The notes: generated by a model not told the origin, from the letters alone. 64,000 bases of DNA from Bacillota bacterium (GCA_017433375.1 JAFRHG010000003.1:79492-143491); one strand, 5' to 3'. Positions 24,537 to 33,290 are shown, numbered from the stretch's first letter. Numbers and translations: made by a program.

Positions 24537-26360
24537 ATGTTTTTACCGGTATGTCAGGAAGATATGGAAGCGAGGGGATGGGATCAGGCCGATTTCGTCC
24601 TGGTGACGGGGGACGCCTACGTGGATCATCCCTCTTTTGGCGCGGCCATCATCGGGCGGCTGCTGGAGTCCAGAGGATACCGGGTGGCTGTTCTGGCCCA
24701 GCCGGACTGGCGCTCGGCAGAGGATTTCCGCCGTTTCGGAAGGCCCAGGCTTGGCTTTCTCATCGGAAGCGGCAGCGTGGATTCCATGGTCAATCACTAT
24801 TCCGTATTCAAACGCCGGAGAAAACGGGACGTCTATTCCCCAGGAGGGAAGGCGGGACGGCGCCCGGACCGGGCGGTGACCGTCTACGCCAACCGGGCCA
24901 GGGAAGCCTACGGGGATGTGCCTCTGATCATCGGCGGCCTGGAAGCCTCCCTGCGCCGGCTTGGACACTACGATTACTGGAACGATGATGTCCGCCGGTC
25001 CATCCTCATGGACAGCCGGGCCGATATCCTCATCTACGGCATGGGGGAGCGAGCGGTCCTGGAGATCGCCGAGGCCCTGGAGGCAGGGATCGAAGCGGCA
25101 GATATCGGTTGGGTCCGGGGAACCTGCGTACGGCGGCAGGATCCTGATCGCTTTGACGACGATGTGGTTTTGCCGGCCTTTGAGCGGATCAGAGAATCGC
25201 GGGAGGAATACGCGAAAAGCTTCCGTTTGCAGTATCGGAGCAATGATGTGATCCGGGGAAAACGGCTGCTGGAAGAATACGAAAATAATTATTATGTCGT
25301 CCAGAATCCGCCCCAGCCCGCACTGGAGCGGCAGGAGCTGGACGACCTGTACGGCCTTCCCTTTACCCGGAAGGCCCATCCCATGTACGATGAAGAGGGC
25401 GGTGTGCCGGCCCTGACGGAGGTGCTCTTCAGCATCACCGCCAACCGCGGCTGTTTCGGCGGATGCGCCTTCTGCGCCATCACCTATCATCAGGGGCGGG
25501 AGGTACGCAGCCGCAGCCATGAATCCATCCTGGAGGAAGCCCGCCGGATGTCGGAGGACCCCCGCTTCAAAGGCTATATCCATGATGTGGGCGGTCCAAC
25601 AGCCAATTTCCACCATCCCGGATGCCGTAAACAGCTTGAGGAAGGCCTCTGCGAAGGGCGGGATTGCCTTTTCCCCCGGCCCTGCAGACAGCTGGATACG
25701 GATCACGGGGAATACCGGGAGCTGCTGGGGAAACTGCGTCGTCTTGACGGGGTGAAGAAAGTCTTCGTCCGTTCGGGCATACGGTACGACTACCTGCTGG
25801 CCGACAAGGACAAAGGCAAGGCATTCCTGAGGGAACTGGTCGGACACCATGTGAGCGGGACCCTGAAGGTGGCCCCGGAGCACGTCTGCCCGGAGGTTCT
25901 GGACATGATGCACAAGCCTTCTGTCCAGGTCTTTGACCGGTTCTGTGAGGCCTACCGAGGGGAAAACGGGAAGCAGGGAAAAAATCAGTTTCTGATTCCC
26001 TACTTTATTTCTTCCCATCCGGGGAGTACACTGGACTCGGCGGTGGATCTGGCCCTGTACCTGCACAGGACAGGGTTCATTCCCGATCAGGTGCAGGATT
26101 TCTATCCTACGCCGGGCACCCTGGCCACCTGCATGTACTACACGGAGATGGACCCGCTGACCGGAAAACCGGTCTACGTGGCGAAAGCTCTGGAGGAAAA
26201 GCGGATGCAGCGCGCGCTGCTGCATTTTCACAAGAAGGAGAACCATGGCCTCGTCCGTCAGGCCCTGAAGCGATGCGGCCGGGAGGACCTGATACCGACG
26301 CTTCTGGGAACGGAAGGTTCCTCAAGGAAGAGAAGACCCCGGGGAGGTGATCATCGATGA
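24537..26360 (+). CDS. YgiQ-family radical SAM protein (UPF0313)
   Basis: YgiQ-type radical-SAM protein, 607 aa, of unknown reaction. The N-terminal B12-like domain contains VTGDAYVDHPSFG, the cluster motif is CFGGCAFC in ITANRGCFGGCAFCAI, and the family signature ILIYGMGERAV is present. The start at 24537 (MFLPVCQEDM) matches the family's FLP-x(4)-E/D-M opening. An ATG at 24564 is in frame but its AGGAAG is only two bases away and it would drop that part. The promoter spacing suggests leaderless translation. Its stop overlaps the methyltransferase start (ATGA). Confidence 0.9.
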   Translation: MFLPVCQEDMEARGWDQADFVLVTGDAYVDHPSFGAAIIGRLLESRGYRVAVLAQPDWRSAEDFRRFGRPRLGFLIGSGSVDSMVNHYSVFKRRRKRDVYSPGGKAGRRPDRAVTVYANRAREAYGDVPLIIGGLEASLRRLGHYDYWNDDVRRSILMDSRADILIYGMGERAVLEIAEALEAGIEAADIGWVRGTCVRRQDPDRFDDDVVLPAFERIRESREEYAKSFRLQYRSNDVIRGKRLLEEYENNYYVVQNPPQPALERQELDDLYGLPFTRKAHPMYDEEGGVPALTEVLFSITANRGCFGGCAFCAITYHQGREVRSRSHESILEEARRMSEDPRFKGYIHDVGGPTANFHHPGCRKQLEEGLCEGRDCLFPRPCRQLDTDHGEYRELLGKLRRLDGVKKVFVRSGIRYDYLLADKDKGKAFLRELVGHHVSGTLKVAPEHVCPEVLDMMHKPSVQVFDRFCEAYRGENGKQGKNQFLIPYFISSHPGSTLDSAVDLALYLHRTGFIPDQVQDFYPTPGTLATCMYYTEMDPLTGKPVYVAKALEEKRMQRALLHFHKKENHGLVRQALKRCGREDLIPTLLGTEGSSRKRRPRGGDHR

Positions 26361-27757
26361 ATCGAATCAACGCGCTGGCCGCGGCCGTCATCCGGGGCAG
26401 ACAGCAGTTTGAGACCATAATGGACTCCTCGTCATACCGTTCCTTCAATACGGAGGAACTGTACGATCTGCGGTGGAGTGAGCCGCCGGAGGAAGGGGAG
26501 GAGAACAGGCAGCTGCGCCTGGATACCCGGCAGCCGGAAGGAAGCGGAGAAAAGGAGGGGGCAGCCCCCATTACCGGACGGATTGGCGCGGCGGACAACC
26601 TGGATTACATGGTCTGGCTGCTGAAGCATGAGGACATGGCGGGAAAGATCCAGCTGATCTACGTGGATCCGCCTTTCTTTTCCGGGACCCGCTACCACGC
26701 ATCAGTACAGGTCTCCACGGAACGTCTGGGCAAATCGCCGGTGATCCGCACCGGCGCCTATGATGACAAGTGGGGCAGCAGCCTGGAGGAGTACCTGTCC
26801 ATGCTGGCGGTCCGTTTTTATCTCATGCGGGAGCTGCTGGCGGACACGGGAAGCCTGTGGGTCCATCTGGACTGGCACGGCTCCCACTACGTCAAGATGA
26901 TGCTGGACGAGATCTTCGGCCACGACCGCTTCGTCAACGAGGTGATCTGGACCTATAAGTCCGGCGGCGCCAGCGGCAGGGCCTTTGCCAAAAAACACGA
27001 CACCCTGCTGTTCTACGCCAAAACCGGCGACTATCTCTTCCATCCCAGCAAGGAGAAGTCCTATAACCGGGAGGGAAAGGCCTACCGGTTCAAGGGCGTG
27101 GAGGAGTTCGAGGACGAAGGCGGCTGGTACACCATGGTCAATATGAAGGACGTATGGTCCATCGATATGGTGGGACGGACCTCCTCGGAGAGGATGGGAT
27201 ACGCTACCCAGAAGCCGGAAAAACTGGTGGAACGAATCGTGCAGGCCTGCAGCAACCCCGGAGATCTGTGCGCTGATTTCTTTGCGGGAACGGGCACCCT
27301 GGGCGCCGTCTGCAGCCGGCTTGGCCGGCCCTGGGTCATGTGCGACGAGGGCCAGGTGGCCGTGGCGGACCAGATTTCCCGCATGACATCCAGGGAAGGG
27401 TCCTTCGCCGTGGAGCGCCCGGAGAGTCCGGCTTCCGACGGCGGGGCGCAGCGGTCCGGTCCCGAGGCGGAGATCGTCCGGGAGGAAAACCGGCTCTACC
27501 TGAAGGACTACCGGCCGGATCTGGCCCTGGTCCGGGAAAAGGATCGGGAGACGGTGTTCCGTTACATGGAGGACGACGGGCTGTGCCTGGTCCGTTTCTG
27601 GAGCGTGGACACGGACGCGGACGATGCAAAGGCAACCCATGAAGGAAGGAAACTCCTGTCGGGAGGGGACATCTGTACCCTGCCGGAAGATAAAGTGAAT
27701 GGAATAAGCATAGTGGGATACGACGTCTTCGGCGGACGGTTCCAGTGGAGAGAATAA
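26357..27757 (+). CDS. Orphan site-specific DNA methyltransferase (beta class)
   Basis: DNA amino-methyltransferase, 466 aa. The catalytic motif DPPF (104-107) lies before the SAM motif FAGTGT (309-314), the order of beta-class N6-adenine or N4-cytosine enzymes such as type III Mod proteins. The region between (KSGGASGRAFAKKHDTLLFYAK) is typical of these enzymes. No restriction partner is nearby. Base use matches the G+C-rich chromosome rather than the restriction island, and the gene is translationally coupled to ygiQ by an ATGA overlap, so it looks long-resident, perhaps an epigenetic regulator. Target sequence unknown. Confidence 0.9.
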   Translation: MNRINALAAAVIRGRQQFETIMDSSSYRSFNTEELYDLRWSEPPEEGEENRQLRLDTRQPEGSGEKEGAAPITGRIGAADNLDYMVWLLKHEDMAGKIQLIYVDPPFFSGTRYHASVQVSTERLGKSPVIRTGAYDDKWGSSLEEYLSMLAVRFYLMRELLADTGSLWVHLDWHGSHYVKMMLDEIFGHDRFVNEVIWTYKSGGASGRAFAKKHDTLLFYAKTGDYLFHPSKEKSYNREGKAYRFKGVEEFEDEGGWYTMVNMKDVWSIDMVGRTSSERMGYATQKPEKLVERIVQACSNPGDLCADFFAGTGTLGAVCSRLGRPWVMCDEGQVAVADQISRMTSREGSFAVERPESPASDGGAQRSGPEAEIVREENRLYLKDYRPDLALVREKDRETVFRYMEDDGLCLVRFWSVDTDADDAKATHEGRKLLSGGDICTLPEDKVNGISIVGYDVFGGRFQWRE

Positions 27758-27760
27758 GCG

Positions 27761-28900
27761 ATGAGAATCAGGATCAACAAACCGGAGCAGCAGAAAGAAA
27801 GCCAGTGGTCCGGCGGCAAAACGTGGGAACTGGGCATCTTTCCCGAGTCCGCGTCCTATCTGGACCGGGATTTTGTCTGGCGGCTGAGCACGGCCTCCTC
27901 AGACCGGGAGGAGTCCTCCTTTTCCAAGCTGCAGGGATATGACCGCATCCTCATGGTCCTGGAAGGGGATGTGGTACTGGCCCACGGCGATGAACGGTCC
28001 GTCCATCTGGGAGAGATGGAGCAGGACCGCTTTGACGGCGGTGTCAAGACCCGCTGTTTCGGCAAGCTGACCAGGGATTATAACCTGATCATGGCCCAGG
28101 GCTGCGAGGGAAGCCTCCGCACAGCGGAAGTCGCTTCCGAAGCGGAAAAGGTGACATCCGAGGCGCCCCTGTCCGATTACCGCTCCTTCGGCGTCTATGT
28201 GCTGGAGGGATATGTGGTGATGAACTGCGGGGAGCGGAGCGAGATGCTTCATCCCGGTGAGCAGGCCATGGTGGATCTGGCTCCGGGAGAGGATGAGCAT
28301 CTGTCCCTGATGGGCGAGGGGCGGTGCGTCCTGGCGGAAGTTGCCTTTGCGGTGGAAGAGGAGGCGGGAGAGCCTGCCGCAGCTGAGGAAGCACCCGGGA
28401 ATACCGAATCGGGCGGATCCTTTTTTTCCGAATACGGAACCTGCATGCGGCTGCTTATGCGGAACAACCGGTGGTTCCGGGTCTTTCGCCGGGAGGGGAA
28501 TGACGGGATCTACTACGATAAGGCCCTGACCGACGCCCTCAGGATCCTGGAACGCCGGTACATCACCACCATCGTCTGGGCCATCGGCGCCTTTCTCTGC
28601 TTCGTGCCCCTGGTGCTGAACGGGAACCCCTTCGGATGTATTCTGGCAGCGGCGATCTTTTCCGTGGTTCACATTCTGCTGATCGCGCCCAGGATCTACT
28701 GGCATTTCCTGCCCCATCCCATCAGCGCTCACATGAAGCCGGTGGATGAGCTGAACGCCTTCGAACGGCTCCACCATGAGGAGACCATCGCGGAGAATCC
28801 CCAGCTGGACCGCCTTATGCGCAAGTACAAATCCGATGATGAAAACTACTTTGCCGACGAGGATTCCATCCTGTACCGGCTGGTCAGGAAAGATAAATGA
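27761..28900 (+). CDS. HutD/Ves-like domain fused to a two-helix membrane domain
   Basis: A 379-aa protein. Residues about 5-195 match the HutD/Ves cupin-like family (GKTWELGIFPESASYLDRDFVWRLSTA-type opening and KLQGYDRILMVLEGDV). A short Ala/Glu-rich linker (200-215) leads to a second part with two likely membrane helices (about 268-287 and 291-311) and a charged tail. HutD proteins are about 200 aa and soluble, so the membrane part is an added domain. Function of HutD proteins is poorly known. It starts three bases after the methyltransferase stop and overlaps the next start (ATGA), so the four genes from ygiQ form one unit. Confidence 0.8.
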   Translation: MRIRINKPEQQKESQWSGGKTWELGIFPESASYLDRDFVWRLSTASSDREESSFSKLQGYDRILMVLEGDVVLAHGDERSVHLGEMEQDRFDGGVKTRCFGKLTRDYNLIMAQGCEGSLRTAEVASEAEKVTSEAPLSDYRSFGVYVLEGYVVMNCGERSEMLHPGEQAMVDLAPGEDEHLSLMGEGRCVLAEVAFAVEEEAGEPAAAEEAPGNTESGGSFFSEYGTCMRLLMRNNRWFRVFRREGNDGIYYDKALTDALRILERRYITTIVWAIGAFLCFVPLVLNGNPFGCILAAAIFSVVHILLIAPRIYWHFLPHPISAHMKPVDELNAFERLHHEETIAENPQLDRLMRKYKSDDENYFADEDSILYRLVRKDK

Positions 28901-30093
28901 GACGGGAACTGATCGCGACGGCGACCTTCGGCCTGGAGGCTGTGGTGCGCCGGGAAATCCAATCGCTGGGCTATGAGGTTGTCCGAACAGAAGACGGGAA
29001 GGTGACCTATCTCGCCGATGAGCGGGGAATCGTCCGCTCCAATCTTTGGCTGCGCTGCGCCGATCGGGTCCTTCTTAAGGTGGCCGAGTTCGATGCGCCG
29101 GATTTTGAGACCCTCTTTCAGCGGACGGGCGGTATTCCCTGGGAGGAGATCATCCCCGCGGACGGCCGGTTCACCGTACTCTGCACCACGGTGAAATCCG
29201 CCCTCCATAACGAGCCGGCCTGCCAGCGGACGGTCAAAAAGGCCATAGCTCTCCGCCTGCAGGAATTCTATGTCCGGGAGTCCATGCCGGAAACGGGAGC
29301 GGCCTATACGGTGAAGCTGACCCTTCTCCGTGACCGGGCGACGCTGACCATCGACACCAGCGGCGCTGGCCTGCACAAGCGGGGCTACCGGGTCACCAGT
29401 GTGGCGGCCCCCATGAAAGAGACCCTGGCAGCGGCCCTGGTGCAGCTGTCCTTCTGGAAGCCCGGACGCCTTCTCATCGATCCCTGCTGCGGCAGCGGAA
29501 CCATTCCCATCGAAGCGGCCATGATCGGCGCCAATATCGCTCCGGGGCTTTCCCGCGGTTTCGCCTCGGAGGAATGGGAGATCATCGGAGAAGACATCTG
29601 GAAAGAAGAGCGGAGAGAGGCCTTCGCCGCGATCCGGCAGGATGCCAGCCTGGAGATCTGTGCTTCGGACGTTGACCCCCGCGCCCTGGAAGCGGCCCGT
29701 GAAAACGCGGAGGAGGCCGGCGTGGGGGACATCATCCGCCTGAAGCAGATATCTCTTGCTGACCGGGTGAAGACCGGAGACTTCCGGCAGGAGGGGACGG
29801 TGGTGGTGACCAATCCGCCCTACGGAGAGCGGATCGGGGAAAAGAAGACCATTGCCGGGATCTACGCCTCCTTCCGGCTGGCCATGGAGGTGAATCCGGG
29901 GCTGAGCCTCTTCGCCATCACGGCGGATAAGGGAATAGAGGAAGCGCTGGGACGCAAAGCGGACCGCCGCCGGAAACTGTTCAACGGCAACATCGAGGCC
30001 ACCTATTATCAGTTTCACGGGCAGCGGCTCGGGAGAAAATCTGTGGATATGGCCGGCAGCGGCCCGGTCGCGGATCGGCGGCAGGACGGCTAA
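28897..30093 (+). CDS. THUMP-domain RNA guanine-N2 methyltransferase (RlmL/YpsC type)
   Basis: SAM-dependent RNA methyltransferase, 398 aa, resembling the N-terminal m2G2445 domain of RlmL and Bacillus YpsC, acting on 23S rRNA. A ferredoxin-like and THUMP region (about 1-155) with CTTVKSALHNEPACQRTVKK is followed by the methyltransferase with IDPCCGSGTIPIEAA and the catalytic TNPPYGERIG. The family's HKRGYR block is present. It overlaps the preceding gene by four bases and its end overlaps the converging tetR by four bases, with no terminator between them. Confidence 0.92.
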   Translation: MRRELIATATFGLEAVVRREIQSLGYEVVRTEDGKVTYLADERGIVRSNLWLRCADRVLLKVAEFDAPDFETLFQRTGGIPWEEIIPADGRFTVLCTTVKSALHNEPACQRTVKKAIALRLQEFYVRESMPETGAAYTVKLTLLRDRATLTIDTSGAGLHKRGYRVTSVAAPMKETLAAALVQLSFWKPGRLLIDPCCGSGTIPIEAAMIGANIAPGLSRGFASEEWEIIGEDIWKEERREAFAAIRQDASLEICASDVDPRALEAARENAEEAGVGDIIRLKQISLADRVKTGDFRQEGTVVVTNPPYGERIGEKKTIAGIYASFRLAMEVNPGLSLFAITADKGIEEALGRKADRRRKLFNGNIEATYYQFHGQRLGRKSVDMAGSGPVADRRQDG

Positions 30094-30674
30094 CGGCAGA
30101 GTCCCTTGAGGAAGAGGGGAAGGATTTGGCGGGAATACTGGTAGAGGGAGTAGTTGCCGCTGGACAGGCACCAGTCGTACATCATGCCCCGCTCGAACAT
30201 GGCGTAGGCCCGCATCAGGTCGTTGATGCTCAGGTCTTCCCGGAAATAGCCCTTCTGCTGGCCTTCCATGGCGATCTGCCGAAGCAGGCGGTAATAGGTC
30301 CGGTCAGGCTCCAGCAGGTGCTTTTCACCCCGGGTGATCAGCTGGTTGGAAAAGAGCTGGGAGAGCAGGGTGACGGAGACGGTATTCTCGATCATCAGAA
30401 ACAGCTCCTGGTTGATCAGGGTCAGCTTCTCCAGAGGATCCAGGTCCGGATCCATCTTTTCCTGCAGCTCCTCGTATTTCTCGTCAAAGAGATAGGACAG
30501 GGACCCCATGAGGGCGTCCTTGGATTCGAAATAATGGTAGAAGGATCCCTTGGACGTGTGGGATGCCTCCACGATGTCATCGATGGTCGTGTTGTCGTAG
30601 CCGTACTGGTAGAAGAGCCTCCAGGCGGCGGAGACGATGCGGCTTTTTGTCTGGTTTCGGTTGCTTTTTCTCAT
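30090..30674 (-). CDS. TetR-family transcriptional regulator
   Basis: TetR-type regulator, 194 aa. The helix-turn-helix lies in residues about 10-55 (SRIVSAAWRLFYQYGYDNTTIDDIVEA, then SHTSKGSFYHYFESKDAL), and the rest is the ligand-binding helical domain. The start at 30674 (MRKSNRNQ) is preferred to 30704 because AGGAG lies five bases upstream. It is divergent from putP across 228 bases that contain a palindrome (30705-30721) fit for a TetR operator. Likely target is itself and possibly putP and the barnase-barstar genes; the ligand is unknown. Confidence 0.92.
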   Translation of the reverse strand: MRKSNRNQTKSRIVSAAWRLFYQYGYDNTTIDDIVEASHTSKGSFYHYFESKDALMGSLSYLFDEKYEELQEKMDPDLDPLEKLTLINQELFLMIENTVSVTLLSQLFSNQLITRGEKHLLEPDRTYYRLLRQIAMEGQQKGYFREDLSINDLMRAYAMFERGMMYDWCLSSGNYSLYQYSRQILPLFLKGLCR

Positions 30675-30704
30675 GGGAACTCCTGATTCTGGTTTTACTC
30701 TCAA

Positions 30705-30721
30705 TAATCATTCTATGATTA
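30705..30721. promoter_or_regulatory. Palindromic operator candidate for the TetR regulator
   Basis: TAATCAT-N3-ATGATTA, a perfect 7-base inverted repeat, 31 bases upstream of the tetR start codon. Position and size fit a TetR-family operator. Confidence 0.6.
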
Positions 30722-30757
30722 GTCTATAGTAAATATGTTGGAAAATCAACAGTTATC

Positions 30758-30786
30758 TTGAAATTATCCATTTGAATTATTCTAAT
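30758..30786 (+). promoter_or_regulatory. Promoter of putP
   Basis: TTGAAA (30758-30763), 17 bases, TCTAAT (30781-30786), each one mismatch from consensus. Confidence 0.7.
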
Positions 30787-30841
30787 CAGTTCATAATCAA
30801 GTCGATCTTTTATCCGGTTTCATGAAGTGTTACACTGTGGG

Positions 30842-30874
30842 CGGTGCCGGAACGGGTCCGGCACTGGCTTTTTT
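30842..30874 (+). terminator. Terminator-like hairpin inside the putP leader
   Basis: GTGCCGGA (30844-30851) pairs with TCCGGCAC (30857-30864), extendable by a G-U and a C-G pair, and TTTTTT follows (30869-30874). It lies between the putP promoter and the putP ATG, so it could act as an attenuator. Confidence 0.75.
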
Positions 30875-30902
30875 ATTGAACAACAGGAGAAGTGAAGTAA
30901 CG

Positions 30903-32411
30903 ATGTTGGAAATTGTTGTTTTTATTCTGTACTTTGTCATTCTGTTCTTCGTGGCCATGGTGTTCTTCATCAACGGCAGCAACCGGGATCAGAAAGACTT
31001 CTTCCTCGGGGGACGTTCCATGGGACCCTGGGTCACGGCTATGTCCGCCCAGGCATCGGACATGTCCGCCTGGCTTCTGATGGGCCTGCCCGGATCGGTT
31101 CTGGCCTTCGGCTTCGGACAGATCTGGATCGGCATCGGTCTGGCCCTGGGAACGGCGGCCAACTGGATATTCTGCGCTAAACGGCTGCGCCGGTTCTCCA
31201 AGGCGGCCAATGACTCCATCACGGTGCCCCAGTATCTGACCAACCGGTTCGCCAGCAAGAGCCCGGTTCTCCAGGTGGTCTGCGCGCTGATCTTCCTGCT
31301 CTCCTTTACCATCTACGTATCCTCGGCCTTCGTGGCAGGAACTTCCGTGCTCACCATGCTGTTCCCGGAGATCAACGAACGGCTGGCCATGACCATCTTC
31401 GCCCTGATCATCATCGCCTATACCTTCCTGGGCGGATTCAAGGCGGTCTGCTGGACCGACTTTTTCCAGGGCATCCTGATGCTGCTTGCCCTGCTGGCCA
31501 TCCCCATCATCGTTTCCGCTACCATGAATCTGGACACGGGGCTGCTGTCCCAGGTCTATGAATATACCGACGCCGCTTCCGGCGAGGTGGTCACCTGCGA
31601 CTTCGGCACTGGGCTCTTCACCTCCAGCTGGCAGGATGTGGTCTCCGGACTTGCCTGGGGTCTCGGCTACTTCGGCATGCCCCACATCATCGTCCGGTTC
31701 ATGTCCATCGAAAAACCTTCCATGGTGAAGAAATCGGCGGTCATCGCCATCGTCTGGGTCGTCCTTTCCCTGGGCGCGGCCTGCCTCATGGCTTATCAGG
31801 CGAGAATGATCGTGGCGGAGGAGCTGCTGACGGTCGGCGCACAGAAGACCGTATTCATCGTTATGGCGCGGCGTTTCTTCCCGCCGATCATTTCCGGCTT
31901 CCTGCTTGCGGCCATCATGGCGGCATCCGTTTCCACAGCGGACTCCCAGCTGCTGGTCGCCTCCAGTTCCTTCACCGCTGACCTGTATCAGCCCATCTTC
32001 CACAAGGAATCCAAAGGAAAGGAACTGCTGATGGTCGGCCGGATCACGGTCATCATCATCGCCATCATCGCTTACTTCGTCGCCTCATCCAAGGGGGCAG
32101 GAGCCCAGGCCATCATGAATCTGGTGGAGAACGCCTGGGGCGTCTTCGGCGCGGCCTTCGGCCCGACGATCCTGCTGTCCCTCTTCTGGCGGCGGTTCAA
32201 CTATGCCGGCGCCTGTGCCGGCGTCATCGTCGGCGCAGCGGTGGATATCATCTGGCTTCTTTGCCTCTCCGGTACAGGGGTCTATGAGATCCTTCCCGGA
32301 TTCATCTGCGGCGGCATTGCAGCTATCATTGTGACCATGGTCACGCCGGAACCGAATAAGGCGGTGACGGACATCTACGATCACGCTACGGATAAGAATA
32401 TAGATGACTAA
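30903..32411 (+). CDS. putP: Sodium:proline symporter PutP (SSS family)
   Basis: Sodium/solute symporter, 502 aa, about 13 membrane helices, closest in pattern to PutP. Family features include the N-terminal FLGGRSMGPWVTAMSAQASDMS region and GFLLAAIMAASVSTADSQLLVASS, which contributes to Na+ and proline binding. An in-frame ATG at 30822 is rejected because it lies upstream of and within the terminator hairpin; ATG 30903 has AGGAGA 12 bases upstream. Its stop overlaps the start of the barnase-like gene (TAATG), so the three genes downstream of this promoter are coupled. Confidence 0.93.
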   Translation: MLEIVVFILYFVILFFVAMVFFINGSNRDQKDFFLGGRSMGPWVTAMSAQASDMSAWLLMGLPGSVLAFGFGQIWIGIGLALGTAANWIFCAKRLRRFSKAANDSITVPQYLTNRFASKSPVLQVVCALIFLLSFTIYVSSAFVAGTSVLTMLFPEINERLAMTIFALIIIAYTFLGGFKAVCWTDFFQGILMLLALLAIPIIVSATMNLDTGLLSQVYEYTDAASGEVVTCDFGTGLFTSSWQDVVSGLAWGLGYFGMPHIIVRFMSIEKPSMVKKSAVIAIVWVVLSLGAACLMAYQARMIVAEELLTVGAQKTVFIVMARRFFPPIISGFLLAAIMAASVSTADSQLLVASSSFTADLYQPIFHKESKGKELLMVGRITVIIIAIIAYFVASSKGAGAQAIMNLVENAWGVFGAAFGPTILLSLFWRRFNYAGACAGVIVGAAVDIIWLLCLSGTGVYEILPGFICGGIAAIIVTMVTPEPNKAVTDIYDHATDKNIDD

Positions 32412-32944
32412 TGAACAGAACGAGTAAAACAAGACGGATAATCACCATTCTTCTGGCTGCGGTGCTTCTGGCTGCCGTTGCCTTTTGCACGGGCTGCGGA
32501 AGCAAAAGCCAGGAGCAGGACACGACGGCGACGACGGCGGAGCAGACGACGGCCGCCTCACAGACGGAAGCAACGGATGATTCGGATGTGACGAAAGCGG
32601 CCTCCGAAGTCCGGGAGGACGGCACCTACGACTCCCGGGACGAGGTCACCGCTTATCTCCTCGCCTACGGCCGGCTTCCGGACAACTACATCACCAAAGA
32701 TGAGGCCCGCCAGCTCGGTTGGGAGGGCGGTTCCCTGGAGCGCTATGCCCCGGGCATGTGCATCGGCGGCGACCGCTTCGGGAACTACGAAGGCCTGCTG
32801 CCCGAAGGGGAATATCAGGAGTGCGACATCGACACCCTGGGCAAGGAGAACAGGGGGCCGAAGCGGCTGGTCTTTTCTGATGAGGCCATCTATTACACGG
32901 ATGATCATTACGGCTCCTTTACCAAGATGGCAGAGAGGAAATAA
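32411..32944 (+). CDS. Barnase-family ribonuclease with lipoprotein signal
   Basis: A 177-aa exported ribonuclease of the barnase (N1/T1) family. A signal helix (about 9-25) ends in a lipobox-like FCTGC with C29 as the likely lipidated residue, followed by a Thr/Ser/Ala/Glu-rich linker to about residue 70. The barnase domain begins DEVTAYLLAYGRLPDNYITK and keeps the catalytic residues: E137, R152 and H166 match barnase E73, R87 and H102. The -3 position of the lipobox is Cys, which is atypical, so plain secretion is possible. The gene starts on the putP stop and is followed directly by its inhibitor. Confidence 0.9.
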   Translation: MNRTSKTRRIITILLAAVLLAAVAFCTGCGSKSQEQDTTATTAEQTTAASQTEATDDSDVTKAASEVREDGTYDSRDEVTAYLLAYGRLPDNYITKDEARQLGWEGGSLERYAPGMCIGGDRFGNYEGLLPEGEYQECDIDTLGKENRGPKRLVFSDEAIYYTDDHYGSFTKMAERK

Positions 32945-32946
32945 TT

Positions 32947-33210
32947 ATGGAAATCTATAAAGTCGATCTGGCCGGGGTCACCGGCATTGCACAGCTCCAT
33001 GACCGGCTGGCGGAGGCGTTGCCTTTGCCCGAGTGGTACGGCAGGAACCTGGACGCCCTGAACGATGCTCTGTCGGAGATGCAGGGGGAGATCATGATCC
33101 AGGGCATCGAAGAAGCCGATGATGACATGACGGACTACCTGGACCGCTTCCAGGCGGTCTGTATCGACGCGGACCGGGATAACCCGCTTCTGCGCATCAT
33201 GTTCCGCTGA
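32947..33210 (+). CDS. Barstar-family ribonuclease inhibitor
   Basis: Barstar-type inhibitor, 87 aa, cytoplasmic, which blocks the RNase before export. The binding segment LPEWYGRNLDALNDAL keeps the aspartates (D36, D40) equivalent to barstar D35 and D39 that plug the RNase active site. It starts two bases after the barnase-like stop, so the pair is translated together. Length is normal for barstar. Confidence 0.92.
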   Translation: MEIYKVDLAGVTGIAQLHDRLAEALPLPEWYGRNLDALNDALSEMQGEIMIQGIEEADDDMTDYLDRFQAVCIDADRDNPLLRIMFR

Positions 33211-33241
33211 GTTAAGAGCCCATTATCACAACTGGAAATTA

Positions 33242-33270
33242 TTGACAATTAATCCCTCCCGTGGTACGAT
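33242..33270 (+). promoter_or_regulatory. Promoter of the DUF5688-like gene
   Basis: Perfect TTGACA (33242-33247), 17 bases, TACGAT (33265-33270). Confidence 0.75.
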
Positions 33271-33273
33271 GAC

Positions 33274-33290
33274 ATGGAAAATATTTCCAT
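33274..33290. promoter_or_regulatory. Palindrome over the start point of the DUF5688-like gene
   Basis: ATGGAAA-ATA-TTTCCAT, a perfect 7-base inverted repeat four bases after the -10, an ideal place for a repressor site. Confidence 0.55.

Noticed and set aside
30822-30902. Upstream ATG extending putP by 27 residues
   Set aside because: The extension would be translated through the leader terminator hairpin, and ATG 30903 fits the family N-terminus.
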